Source: Sipunculus nudus (Eukaryota > Annelida > Sipuncula > Golfingiida > Sipunculidae). From it: 64,000 bases of DNA. How positions within the stretch are numbered: the first letter of the stretch is position 1; every line of letters starts with the position of its first letter. The notes under the pieces were generated by a model. That model was given only the letters and a program-made list of their open reading frames with translations. It searched no databases and had not been told where the DNA came from. Location: NCBI GenBank assembly GCA_026874595.1, contig CM049309.1:45215079-45279078 (forward strand), given 5' to 3'. This document shows, in pieces, positions 1 through 10,442 of the stretch. Both the position numbers and the translations under genes were made by a program.

Positions 1-1279
1 ACTTAGTCAGGGCGCGTAAACTCCGTGTTGGTGACGTGTTTTGGTTACAATCTTTACAGTTCTTCTGCTTTTGGGTTTTATGAACATCTAAGATAACTAA
101 TATAATCAAACGCAGCTGTTCTATCAAACATCCATTTATAAAATAAATCATTATAATTTCATCTTTATACTCAAAACGCTGTAGACATAAGGCTCTTATT
201 GAATGCTTTTCCCTTTCCCTTTACTGATTATGACGGAAAAAACATATACAGTGAAAACTGGTCTAACGGACACCTCACTTAGGCTGACAACTGGCTGTAA
301 CAGACAAGATAGTCAAGTCCCTTCAAAATTCCCTATATGTTATGTATAAGCGGAACCTCTGTAAGGCGGACACCTCACTACTGCGGACAACGGACAGCAG
401 ATTTCAACTCAAACCAACATTCTAAGAGTAAATGAACCTGACAAATACTGATCACTCGCCCCCGGCAACATCAAAGGCCACCCGTACTGATGTTGTTCTG
501 GGGACTGGAACAGAAAGGATTATGCAATCCCCAGTTGTGACCTAAATGTGTGCACATGCTCATTTCACAGTGTGATGTGCTCATAAGATAAACACAGCAA
601 GGGTGAAGCGGTAAACATCGTGTCTCTTTTATTTAACTGGGTGGTCATTCACACGTTGCGAAGCTGCATATTATTTGCTCGACCGCGGGGACTTTAAATT
701 GATCAAACGGCTGCCGAAATCCCATGCGTCACTGATCTCACCACGCAGTATCTAACTGTAAACTTAGCCACTTTGTTGTAGCAGGCTGTTTGATATTCAT
801 TAATTAGTGTTTGCTCAATATATCTCAAACTGATCTGCTCAGTGTCAAACGCGCTCTCTCCGTAGTTTGTACGTGCCGTCGTGCACAAGCTCGTCGGGGC
901 TTAATCTCGGGTGCCTTCAATATAAAAACAAATTAAACTCTACAACCTTCATCAAAGAAAGTTTATTTAAGGCTAATGCTACATTCACCTATAAAAACGA
1001 ATGTTCCAAGGTTCGTAGCCATTACAATCTTTGCTTTATCAACGTCGTCATTATCTTTGAGATTATCGCATAGGGACAGCTGAACCAGGATAGTTTTAGA
1101 TAATGCCGCCAGGTGGCACCGGGCGTACTCCTAGGCAGGATCTTACGCTATATATGAAAGCCGAGCATATTCGACTGAGTGAATCAGCGAAAAAGAGCGT
1201 ACGCGCACTTGCTCTTGCCACTGTGGCAAGACATAGGTTGTATCAGTTCTTAAACGTAAAAAAATAATCAGTTTGTATA

Positions 1280-1437
1280 TTGTTACGGGGTGACATAAAC
1301 GCGGACCGAACTGTCTCGCTAGTGAAGCTTGCTTTTCTAGCGAAGCGGTTGGGACGCCGGACTTGTACGCCACCGACCTGGGATCGAAACCGGGATCGGC
1401 CCAGGATTTTCCCCTGAGCAATTTGTCTTCGTAACAA
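1280..1437 (+). mobile_element. tRNA-derived SINE/MITE, family A, copy 1
   Basis: Begins TTGTTACGGGGTGACATAAA and ends TTTGTCTTCGTAACAA, so the ends form an 8-base inverted repeat TTGTTACG/CGTAACAA. Inside is a tRNA-like head: A box region TAGCGAAGCGGTTGGGACGC and a B box near GATCGAAACC. It is about 158 bp and is followed by the linker AAAATGGGGGCTCGTC, which recurs at 53719-53735. The open frames here on the minus strand are repeat shadows. Confidence 0.85.
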
Positions 1438-1555
1438 AATGGGGGCTCGTCTAACGTGACAGTTAACTTTGTGGCCCAGGGAATAAGCTCACCAAAGTGT
1501 AACTCCTGGGATAATTGGCCTTGTTCTGATAGCAAAATACTCTTAAGAGAGGGTG

Positions 1556-1711
1556 TGTTACGGGGTGAAAAAAAGCGGACCGAACTGTCTCGCAAGTGAT
1601 GCTTGCTTTTCCAGCGAAGCGGTTGGTACGCCGGACTTGTACGCCACCGACCTGGGTTCGAAACCGGGATCGGCCCAGGATTTTCCCCTGAGCAATTTGT
1701 CTTCGTAACAA
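1556..1711 (+). mobile_element. tRNA-derived SINE/MITE, family A, copy 2
   Basis: Same orientation and structure as the copy at 1280, with B box GGGTTCGAAACC. It lies about 120 bases downstream of copy 1, inside the putative pogo-like element. Confidence 0.85.
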
Positions 1712-1924
1712 TATGTCTATTTAATTAATGATGTGTGCATGAGTATGATGTACATGTACATGAAATCTGATATAATACAATGAACACGTTCTTGCAGCTG
1801 TTCGTTGTGTTTATTTATAATACCTCAGTTATCAACCAAGGTCAGCCTGCCTAATAAGGACACCTCACTATTAAGGACAAAATGATTGAGTCACTTGGCT
1901 GTCCGCTTTAGACAGGTTTCACTG

Positions 1925-1938
1925 TATATATATATATC

Positions 1939-1980
<42 letters not shown>

Positions 1981-2068
1981 GATTTATATAATTTATATAT
2001 ATATATATATATCCTAATGTTTCTATTACAGTCGATGTAGAAAAGTGCACAATACAGCTAAACAGAGC

Positions 2069-2110
<42 letters not shown>
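1925..2110. repeat. (TA)n microsatellite cluster
   Basis: Three TA tracts (about 1925-1974, 1987-2012 and 2070-2110) separated by short unique sequence, immediately after the pogo-like right end. Confidence 0.95.
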
Positions 2111-2111
<1 letters not shown>

Positions 2112-2199
2112 GAATATAAATGATGCCACCACATATTACCTAATGGAAGTTGTACTATCCACCATATCTGTTTAGGTTAGTAAACTGCCCCCATCCAAC

Positions 2200-2262
2200 A
2201 CCCCCATACCCCCCCCCCCAACACCACCACCACTACCACCACTACCACCAACCCCCTACCAG
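2200..2262. repeat. C-rich and (CCA)n low-complexity tract
   Basis: A run of C followed by CCACCACTACCACCACTACC-type repeats. The rest of 2111-2920 shows no gene. Confidence 0.9.
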
Positions 2263-2920
2263 GAGCAAAAAAAAGGAAAATCTCCGGAGAAGAAAGGCTT
2301 CGCAAGTTATTTAAACCGTAATGACCAAGATTATACAAACCCCAGCATATAATTAAAATATAGAATGCCAGAATTTTCCAATGGTACACGAAATAGTGCT
2401 TCTTCTAAGGGAATCAACCAATTCAATAAATAGCAGGCTGGGCTCATGTACGCCCTTAAGACCAGTCGTAGTTTGGGGTAGGTCAAAATCAAGATTTATC
2501 TGTAAACTGATAAATGAATTAATTTTTTTTTCGGATAGGTGGGTCTTGTAGTTTGGATGAGATACAGGCGTCAGAATCAATTACTGTTCTCTGTAGGTCT
2601 GTGGTTTTGCACTGTGCATGATTTTATTAAGTGGCGGTCAGGTAAACTTTACTTAGCTTGGAAAGAAAACTTGAGCGAATCCGTCGTTGGTGTTTTAATA
2701 AATACTCAATTTCTAATAACAAAAATCTTTAACACAGTGTGTAGAACAAAAATATCAGCACGCATGGTAGTAAAATATCATGTTTTATATCGGCAGCTGA
2801 ATCAAAACTCAGCGGCGTCCATTTACGGTTGTGTGCATTAACCAATCAATCAAAGCACTTTAGTAACGTGTCCACTTATAGGGACAAGGCGCGGGGCTGT
2901 GCTTTTTAAAAATTTGCATC

Positions 2921-3015
2921 ATGCACATTCCGTACGTTTCGATACCTACCTTTCCATATGTTTCGATACAACCCTTCCCGTATGTTTCGATACCTAGTTT
3001 TCCGTACGTTTTGGT
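2921..3015. repeat. 24-bp tandem repeat, about 3.7 copies
   Basis: Units of 24 bases around CCGTACGTTTCGATACCTA. The eight-codon period keeps frames open on both strands and gives VSIPTFPY-like repeats (plus) and GIETYGKV-like repeats (minus). No flanking gene structure supports translation. Confidence 0.8.
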
Positions 3016-3099
3016 TGGCAAAAACATATCAGCAGCAGTGCCTGGTACGTACCCCTCGCCGCACAGTGGACACAATCTTTCTTGTATCTGTGTTGGGTT

Positions 3100-4524
3100 C
3101 AAGCCAATATGCAGCTTTACTGTAATCTCCTGTGAAAAATTACTTCCTCTATTAATGATTTGGTTATCAGATCTTTAGTCTATTTTTTTATGTGAAAAGT
3201 AATTCCTGAATGAATATGTAAAATAGCATGACCCTTTCAATTAAAAAAAGCTAAACATATTCCAGTTCCGAAGGGACCAGGCATATTCTCAATGCCCTGT
3301 GACACAAAGTCAACATGTGCTGAACAAAGACATTTAATAGCGTTTGACAGTTTAAATAAATTGTCCACCTGTGTCTATTTGCCAAGAAGATATATCAGAT
3401 AACTCCTTATTAATTTCAGGCGAAGGATCAAACCAAGTATTACCACAATACGTTTGTGAATCAAGTTTCCCCAACAATTATATTAGTATCAAGAATCTAA
3501 TCATGAGCAGCAAAAGACCCATGTAACAATACACGCATTGTAAAAAGGTTAGTTATGGTTTCAAGAAATCTATACCAGACTAGACACAGGTGCGTCATTA
3601 CAGGGGGATTGGTGGTATTTATGCATATTTATACAAAGGGGATGGTCAATGTTACCACCAACTGCCATTCAGAGATTAGTATTTAAATAATGGGAATTTT
3701 ATATATTAGTAATTTGAATTACAAAATGTTTCAATTTCTGAGTTTTTGATGAAATATTATTTTTTTAAAACCTTGTTTAGAAATAACTTATACGGGAAAC
3801 ATAATTTTTTTAAAACGTCGTATTAAGTTGTAATATATACCACAGACAAATAAAGGTGTATATATTATCATCCCACTTGAAGTCATCCCACACCCCACCT
3901 TAACACTAACATACCGGCAGACACTAAGCCAACTTACATTGTGACCATGTTAATAAATTGCACGTTTTCTAATTGTCGTTTTCTACTATATATGCATGCT
4001 ACTATTCATCGTCCGGAAAGAAATTCCCAAATCAGTGTATCTGGAGAACTAGAAGTGACACTGCAGTATTGCATATTGCAGCAAGTATATACCCTCGAGG
4101 GTTCTCTCATGAATGTTTTAAAAAATACAAGGTTGGAGATGAAAGCACTGTTTAGTCCTAAGTGTATTTTTTATATCTGTTAAAGAAGTTTCATTATGGT
4201 CCATTTTGGAAAATAGAAATGAGGTCAGGATGATTTATTCAGGTCAGATCAATGCAATGTCTGATGTGTATTCTGACACATTCAGTTATGTGTATATAAA
4301 TGCAAAGTTATATTATAAGTGGATGTATTCAGTGTTTAAACGTATAATATTTCTTTTGGAGAAATTGGAAGTTTCCCTTACAATTGCCCTACTTTGGAAC
4401 AAACCAAATTGGTAGATTTTAATGATAATATATTAACTGATTATAAAAATAATTTATTTTACATGGATAATACAACTAGTTATAATTACTAATGCAAGGC
4501 ACTCGCGAATGTGTTTGGTAGTCT
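3100..4524. other. Non-coding stretch, nothing recognised
   Basis: AT-rich, with short open frames only (3941-4183, 4206-4415) that lack splice or domain support. Confidence 0.6.
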
Positions 4525-4650
4525 GCAGTTGGAGAAAACCGGAGAGCCAGGAGAAAACCAGCCCTTGTGGACGGACCCAAAATCCACCCTCATAGCTACG
4601 CCGGGGATCGAACCCGGATCGCTAGCGGATAGCACCAATATATTGGCGTT
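4525..4650 (-). mobile_element. SINE family C, partial copy
   Basis: Minus-strand copy sharing the GGTTTTCTCC.GG.TCTCCGG body block and a tRNA-like B box GGGTTCGATCCCC with the SINE at 9703. The tail and target-site duplication are not evident. Confidence 0.65.
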
Positions 4651-4795
4651 GGGAGGAATGATGGTTTGAAAAATATTACGCAGGATGTGACCCTTACCAT
4701 ATTATCTGCAAAAGTCTAAGATTAACAACATGAATAAGATGTAGAGGATTGATACGGATATATGGATTGGTGACTGGACTGGAGCGATTATTGGT

Positions 4796-5105
4796 GGCTC
4801 TGACAAAAAAGCAGGATTGTCGTTGGCTTTTGTAAAAACAGTTACGATATGTGATGGCTCTGACGAGAAGGGTACGATTTTCATTGGCTCTGATGAGAAG
4901 AGATACGATTATCGACGGCTCTGACAAAAAAGGGAACGAAAATTGGGGGCTTTTATAAAAATAGTTTCGATATGAGATGGCTCTGACGAGAAGGGTACGA
5001 TTTTCGATGACTAATGAGAAGAGGTTCGATTACCGATTGCTCTGACAAGTAACAACACATTTATTAATGACTCTGACATGAAACGATACGATTCCTGGTG
5101 ATTCT
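4796..5105. repeat. GGCTCTGAC tandem repeat with 121-bp higher-order unit
   Basis: Short units of about 30-33 bases around GGCTCTGACGAGAAGGGTAC and GATTTTCGATG recur. A longer pattern starting GGCTCTGACAAAAAAG repeats with a period of 121 bases (4796 and 4917). Open frames on the minus strand here are repeat shadows. Confidence 0.8.
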
Positions 5106-6190
5106 GAATGGGTGTAATTCGTATTCGTATGAACAGCGTACGTCAAAGTGTTCAAATTTCCATATTTGTACTGGATAGAAAACCCTCAAACAACCTTGTA
5201 AGGAACAAACAAGATATTAAGATGCAACTGAGACATGGTACCTTTTTTGTTTGCTTCGTAAAAGTAATGCGATACTTCTATAATTGCGTAGTCACGACAG
5301 CCAAGTGGCTGCCGGCTTTATAATGAAAACGTACAAACTCGCTAGAAATAAAAATATAAATTATTTATCCATTATGAGCTCTTCCTCAGTGGTATATGGC
5401 TAACCTGGAACAAAAGACAAAAGGATTTCCTGTTATATACCTAATTCTAATACAAAAATGAACTCGTATGTAGAAAAAGTTTGTAAGTCTGAACTTACTT
5501 TATGTCTAGTTTTATGGCAAGGAATTATTTTCCTTGGAGTATCAATATTAACATTTCTCCCGCCAGCTACTATTGCTTGTTTGTGTATCATTCTGTCTAT
5601 GATGTCACAGTCTATATAACAGCATCGTCTTTGTTTAGATATGATATCATACATAAGTCATGATTCTCACAGCGGTGAACTCCTGGGTGTTGTATTAACA
5701 AGTATCGGCCTGTCTATCAGCAGCTTTCACACTAAGCCTTCGTGATTTTTGTGTCTCTTTGCCGAACATTGTCTTCGTGATTTTAAACATGCTAACTTAA
5801 TCAATACAGGTCGATTGAATTAAACAGTAGAAAAAAAGAAAATGAATCGTAATAATGGTTGTTAGGTATGATATTATTTATTTTACAGTACTGCGTATAT
5901 TTACATATTACGTATATACCAATATTTTTTTACAGTTTACCTTATTAAATATCTGTAAAATTTTGTAAATATGTCGATATAAGCAGACCCTTTTCCTATA
6001 TTCTAAAAATATCTTCTTTTATTACATGAATGAACGCGCATATATATTATGTTCAAAATTTCATCGGTTCGACAGACATCGACTTCTCCTGTAGGTTACT
6101 CTTACTAATTTGTGCATAAGACCCAAACGATGGCTGCTGTAAAGATGATTTCGGTATATATTGAGGTGTTGTTAATATATGAGTTTACAT
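5106..6190. other. Non-coding stretch, nothing recognised
   Basis: No repeat or coding signal beyond short chance frames. Confidence 0.6.
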
Positions 6191-6197
<7 letters not shown>

Positions 6198-6239
<42 letters not shown>

Positions 6240-6354
6240 CGAAGACAAATAAATGAGGGGAATATCCTGGGCCGATCCGGGAGTTGAACCCAGGTCGGTG
6301 GCGTACAAGTCCGGCGTCCCAACCGCTTCTCTAGAAAAGCAAGCTTCACTAGCT

Positions 6355-6415
<61 letters not shown>

Positions 6416-6454
6416 GTTTATATATATGTATATATATATAAATATGTATAATAA

Positions 6455-6500
<46 letters not shown>
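6198..6500. repeat. (TA)n microsatellites flanking a SINE fragment
   Basis: TA tracts at 6198-6236, 6359-6411, about 6419-6450 (interrupted) and 6462-6500. All open frames here consist of YIYIYI repeats and are not genes. Confidence 0.95.
6237..6358 (-). mobile_element. Family A SINE fragment enclosed by TA tracts
   Basis: From TTTACGAAGACAAAT to AAAGCAAGCTTCACTAGC it matches family A in minus orientation, including GGGCCGATCCGGGAGTTGAA and GTACAAGTCCGGCGTCCCAA. The far end is missing and replaced by a (TA)n tract; another (TA)n tract abuts the other end. Confidence 0.8.
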
Positions 6501-6505
<5 letters not shown>

Positions 6506-7533
6506 TAGATATCCGCTGTAGCGCAAAGCGTCGACCTCCTGGGTATTGGTTTTACAATTACTGGTCTGTCTATCAGCTATCTTCATACCAGCGGTCCTGA
6601 ATCTGCCCAACTTAATGATACAAATTGCGATAAATTTCAACAATACAAATCAAAGGAATTAAACATAATGAAAAAGAAAACGAAACTTAAAAAGTGGATA
6701 TAAGATATATTTTTTGGTTATGCTTACTGTATATTTTTATATTACGTTTATACTCATATAATTTTTACAGTTATTTGTAAATATTTTGTAAACAAGTCAA
6801 TATACTTTGACCCTTTTGTCCCTTATATACTCAGGTCTTGACCTTTATTTGCCCTTGGGTACCGGTATATATTCCTGTATATTGCATCCGGGGGCTATAG
6901 CAAACGTTGACAATCGTTTTGGGCCCGAGCATGGACAATACATTAACTGCCTGACCCGGGAGCTGTAGATCTAGTGATTTTATGATGGATGAGTCGCCCA
7001 GTAGGGCGTGAAAAATCAGGCTGATAAACCTCTATATCTGTACCGGGTATTTCTCCGGCTGAATGGCCCGATCTTCCACTTAGATGATACGCTGAGAACA
7101 AAACTGGACCAGCCAGAGTTCCGGATTCCCCACAGATCTACCTAAGCACATGCAATCTGATCCCGCACTTGCTTGAGTTGAGCTGTCCCGCCGCCCCTGG
7201 CCACAATTCATCGGCGGTTGTCGATTGGTTTGACCGATAATCGATTCTGATGACAAGATATCGCCGCCATGCTCAATACTTGATTGTCGGTGAAGCTGAC
7301 GAAGTCTGGCACAGAGAATGTATTAGTAGTACACAGAATTGGGCGGTATTGATCCCTTTGACCGAGATGTCTCAGAACCTTGTGTCATGTTTATCTTATA
7401 GAAGTGTGTGTGGACAAAGTGTTCTTATCAATAAATCATTTTCTCCTTGTTCTTGACGCATAACTATCGTAAATACTGTGATACTTAGTCCAAGAGGAAA
7501 GCACTTTCATAATTAACAGTTAAGTTAGTGTGC

Positions 7534-7537
<4 letters not shown>
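6501..7537. other. Non-coding stretch, nothing recognised
   Basis: A moderately GC-richer patch at about 6890-7250 has no recognisable exon; the open frame 7250-7456 is unsupported. Confidence 0.5.

Positions 7538-7578
<41 letters not shown>
7538..7578. repeat. (TA)n microsatellite
   Basis: A pure TA tract of about 40 bases. Confidence 0.95.
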
Positions 7579-7579
<1 letters not shown>

Positions 7580-7679
7580 GTCTATATATATCACTGGTAG
7601 GGAGGTAGAAATACAAACATTCAAATGTTCCTTAGAGGGACGTAGGATAACAATTATACTAGCTTCACGGGGGAGGGGA

Positions 7680-7820
7680 GGGGGGGTAAGATTACAAACA
7701 TACTCGCGGTAAGATTGCAAACATACTAACTTTTACAGGTAGGGTGGTAAGATTACAAACAAATTAGCGTTCACAGGGAGGGAAGTAAGACCATAAACAT
7801 ACTAACGTTCACATTGAGGT
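7680..7820. repeat. Degenerate minisatellite GTAAGATTACAAACATAC
   Basis: About four imperfect copies of GGTAAGATTACAAACATACT followed by a GGGAGGG-type spacer, with unit length varying roughly from 25 to 50 bases. Confidence 0.65.
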
Positions 7821-8076
7821 ACCTCCTCACTGAGGGAGTATAAAAGGTTTCATCTGAGCTCCTTAACGACATCGAAGTAAGACAAAAAACAGACTTTTTT
7901 TCTGCATCCAATAAAGACTGACTGAAAATCCATCCTTTGATCACCACTATATTGTCCCTATCACACAGAGTCTTTTGAATACTATCTTCATCCAGTTCTT
8001 CTTCCCTGTCAACCACACCGAAATAACAGTAATCAAACACTGTTCGAGAGTGTGTAGGGTTTCCTTTGGTCGACAA
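7771..8076 (-). CDS. Unrecognised open frame, 101 codons
   Basis: The first 60 residues are acidic and mixed in composition (for example VVDREEELDEDSIQKTLCDRD), more protein-like than most frames here. The 3' end runs into the minisatellite. No splice partner, domain or homologue was recognised. It may be an exon fragment, a remnant or chance. Confidence 0.15.
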   Translation of the reverse strand: MSTKGNPTHSRTVFDYCYFGVVDREEELDEDSIQKTLCDRDNIVVIKGWIFSQSLLDAEKKSVFCLTSMSLRSSDETFYTPSVRRYLNVNVSMFMVLLPSL

Positions 8077-9702
8077 AAATATGACAAAAATTATTTACGT
8101 CTTCATGAGTAATTCACATCGTCATGAGTATTTTTTGTAATTATAGGTGTTTTTATAAATATACCTAATCTAGGCTGAAAAAGTTAACAAATGTTATCAC
8201 AACGACCCGAACATGTTTCCTATATGGTCCTTGGATGAAATCTTGTAAGGCGTGAAAGAAACCCCTCTTCATTAATGTCCTATTGATGTTAAAACATACA
8301 TCTCAAAGGATGTACTCGAACACTGTTCGCAGGACACTCGATCAACAAAGAACTTAGCATCGTCTTTTACAGAATGACACGAAATAGGCAGAAAACATTA
8401 TCAGTTGCATTGCTAGGTCAAGGTTGCATGTTAACTGGCGTGTGTGTTTTATAGCAGACTATCTTAGACATAAAGAAATGTATTTCAAACCTCAACATTG
8501 GCTGCTTTGTTAAGCGGACATTTGGATTGCGAATAAAGAAAGCAGGTGAAAGAAAAGCATCTATAATGATGGATACGTCTTACTTAACGCCTATAGGATC
8601 AAAGGTTCGGATCTGAAAGCGCTTTATTCCCCAGAACAATCTATCTTGTCAGCCCCAGCCAAGTCGTTAATAGCTTTTCTTTTCGGCGTGAAATCAAAGT
8701 GAGGTTGCCCAGACGAAGCCTAAATCACGTCATGTTATAGGTCTCGGTGTGACATGTCTTTAATAAGAAAGATATTGAAAGAGTTGTTCTTCTACAGAAC
8801 GATGACGTATTAGCTTCTATCTGTCAAAGACCCCACTAATCTTATTGGATATTTCCTGCCCGAGCAGTCCGAACAGAGGTTAAACCGGGCGGGACGCGAA
8901 GCACGATCGGCTAGAAAATTAAGTTTAAGTTTTATTACATATTTTCTTGTCTGACACAAAATTAGATCTGTGAAATGCCTGTCACAGACTTCATGACAAG
9001 TCGAGATACCTATAAATCATATGTAGATACTGTCAAATCAGGATGTTTCTGGAGGCTGAACGTTGCGTGACCCAAATGTCAAATACTACCCCCATAGGAA
9101 TTCTCTGTTTGATTAATCTATTTTAATTGGATATCCCAGTTTATTGTCGGTTTTTACCAGACACCGTTTCTATTATATAGTGTCTTAAAACAGATCGCAT
9201 CGGGAAATTAAGCATTATGATAAAATGTGTTTAACGGTAGAACATTTGTTTTTCAATTTATAGAGAAAATAAAACATACATACTCTGCAGTGATTGATTA
9301 AAGGGTGTTTTTTGCGAATCTTTGAAACGAAAGATTCAGTTGTTTTAAAAATAACTGGGAAAGTTGTGTCCATGTTTTTTTGAGTGTGGTAAATGCAAAC
9401 CTTAGACATTATACAATAGAAGTATAAGAAATACCCAGACTACTCAGTTATGTTGCTCATCATTCTTCCGTAGAATGTGGTAAGAGGACATTAAGAGAAA
9501 TTCAAGCTGAAATTTTAAATGAAGTGTTTGGTAGTAAAGGATGATATCAATCATTCCAAGACTCGGGTTTATAAACAAAACACACACTTTCAATCTGCTA
9601 TACATACAAAAATACTTTACCTTTCCGATGATTAATATTATTCATTAATAAAAACACGTTTTCCATTCGGATATCGATGTTTTTAGGTAGCTGTTTGACT
9701 CC
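8077..9702. other. Non-coding stretch, nothing recognised
   Basis: Unique-looking sequence with no long frame. The 8500-8900 patch is less AT-rich and could be regulatory, but nothing in it is specific. Confidence 0.5.
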
Positions 9703-9959
9703 AAATTTACAACCTGGATAGCTGAGTGGTAAAACCCTTGGCCTTCTCCGCTGGCGATCGAACCCGGCGTGGCTATGAGAATTGGTGGCAGTTGCCCGTC
9801 CAAGTAGGAGGTTTTCTCCGGGTCCTCCGGTTTCCTCCATCCTTACCGACTACCGAGAGCCAACATCTAAGTCACAGAGAGTGTTTCGTATTAGTCATTA
9901 TAACTAGTTGTGCAATCCTTGTAAAATAAATAAAGTTTATATATAAAATTTACAACCTG
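9703..9959 (+). mobile_element. tRNA-derived SINE, family C, with target-site duplication
   Basis: An identical 14-base direct repeat AAATTTACAACCTG flanks the element (9703-9716 and 9946-9959). The head is tRNA-like: A box GGATAGCTGAGTGGTAAAAC and B box GATCGAACCC. The body has TTTTCTCCGGGTCCTCCGGT, a block common to a family of animal SINEs, and the tail is GTAAAATAAATAAAG. The open frames on both strands are shadows. Confidence 0.9.
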
Positions 9960-10229
9960 CATTTGTTACTTCACATAATTCTAAATACAGAATTTAAAAC
10001 AAGCAAACTGATCAAGAAGCTCAGTGTTTCGATTTCAGATGAAACAACCTGAATATTATACTTACAATATTGTGCAGATTAAACCGACTCCATCTCTTAG
10101 ACGTTTTTGGACTGCAAGAAGTCGTTTTTAATCCGTGTATTATAAAACGTTACGTAGCATAAATCATAGTGCAGTCATGTATTTCATGTGTGCAACAGCT
10201 AACATAAGCATACTGACCTTCATAGGAGG

Positions 10230-10442
10230 TATTTAGGGGAGGTTCCAGGATTTAGGAAAAGGAGGGACCCAACCCAGGACTAATGATAACACCCCCCCCC
10301 CCCCCCCCAAAAAAAAAAGGTTCCCATGTCCGGAGGGGGGGGGGGGAGGTCCACCGAAAAAAAATGGCATGGAACATCTGGAAAACGGTTGCGGCAGCGG
10401 ACCCCCTTAACCCCCCCTCCCCCCGATCCGCCCCTGGTATTT
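10230..10442. repeat. Dispersed poly-C/poly-G element, copy 1
   Basis: The outer ends look inverted (AGGGGAGGTTCCAGGATTT at the left, GATCCGCCCCTGGTA at the right). The interior has long C and G runs. The left part (GTTCCAGGATTTAGGAAAA ... CCAACCCAGGA) recurs in minus orientation at about 54065-54150. This suggests a MITE-like element. Confidence 0.55.

Larger units (their letters stand above)
249..1924. mobile_element. Possible pogo/Tigger-like non-autonomous DNA transposon
   Basis: The left end CAGTGAAAACTGGTCTAACG (from 249) and the inverted right end (CTTTAGACAGGTTTCACTG, ending at 1924) match as terminal inverted repeats of about 28 bp. Both are bordered by TA (247-248 and 1925-1926), the target used by Tc1/mariner-pogo elements. 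GGACACCTCACT occurs near each end. No transposase frame is present, and two SINE copies sit inside. It could instead be two separate truncated copies. Confidence 0.55.

Noticed and set aside
1143-1711. Overlapping minus-strand open frames with repeated peptide blocks (for example [14 protein letters not shown])
   Set aside because: They are translations of the two family A SINE copies; the same peptides recur at 42319-42629 and 53648-53945.
6185-6643. 152-codon minus-strand open frame
   Set aside because: Mostly YIYIYI from TA tracts plus a SINE fragment.
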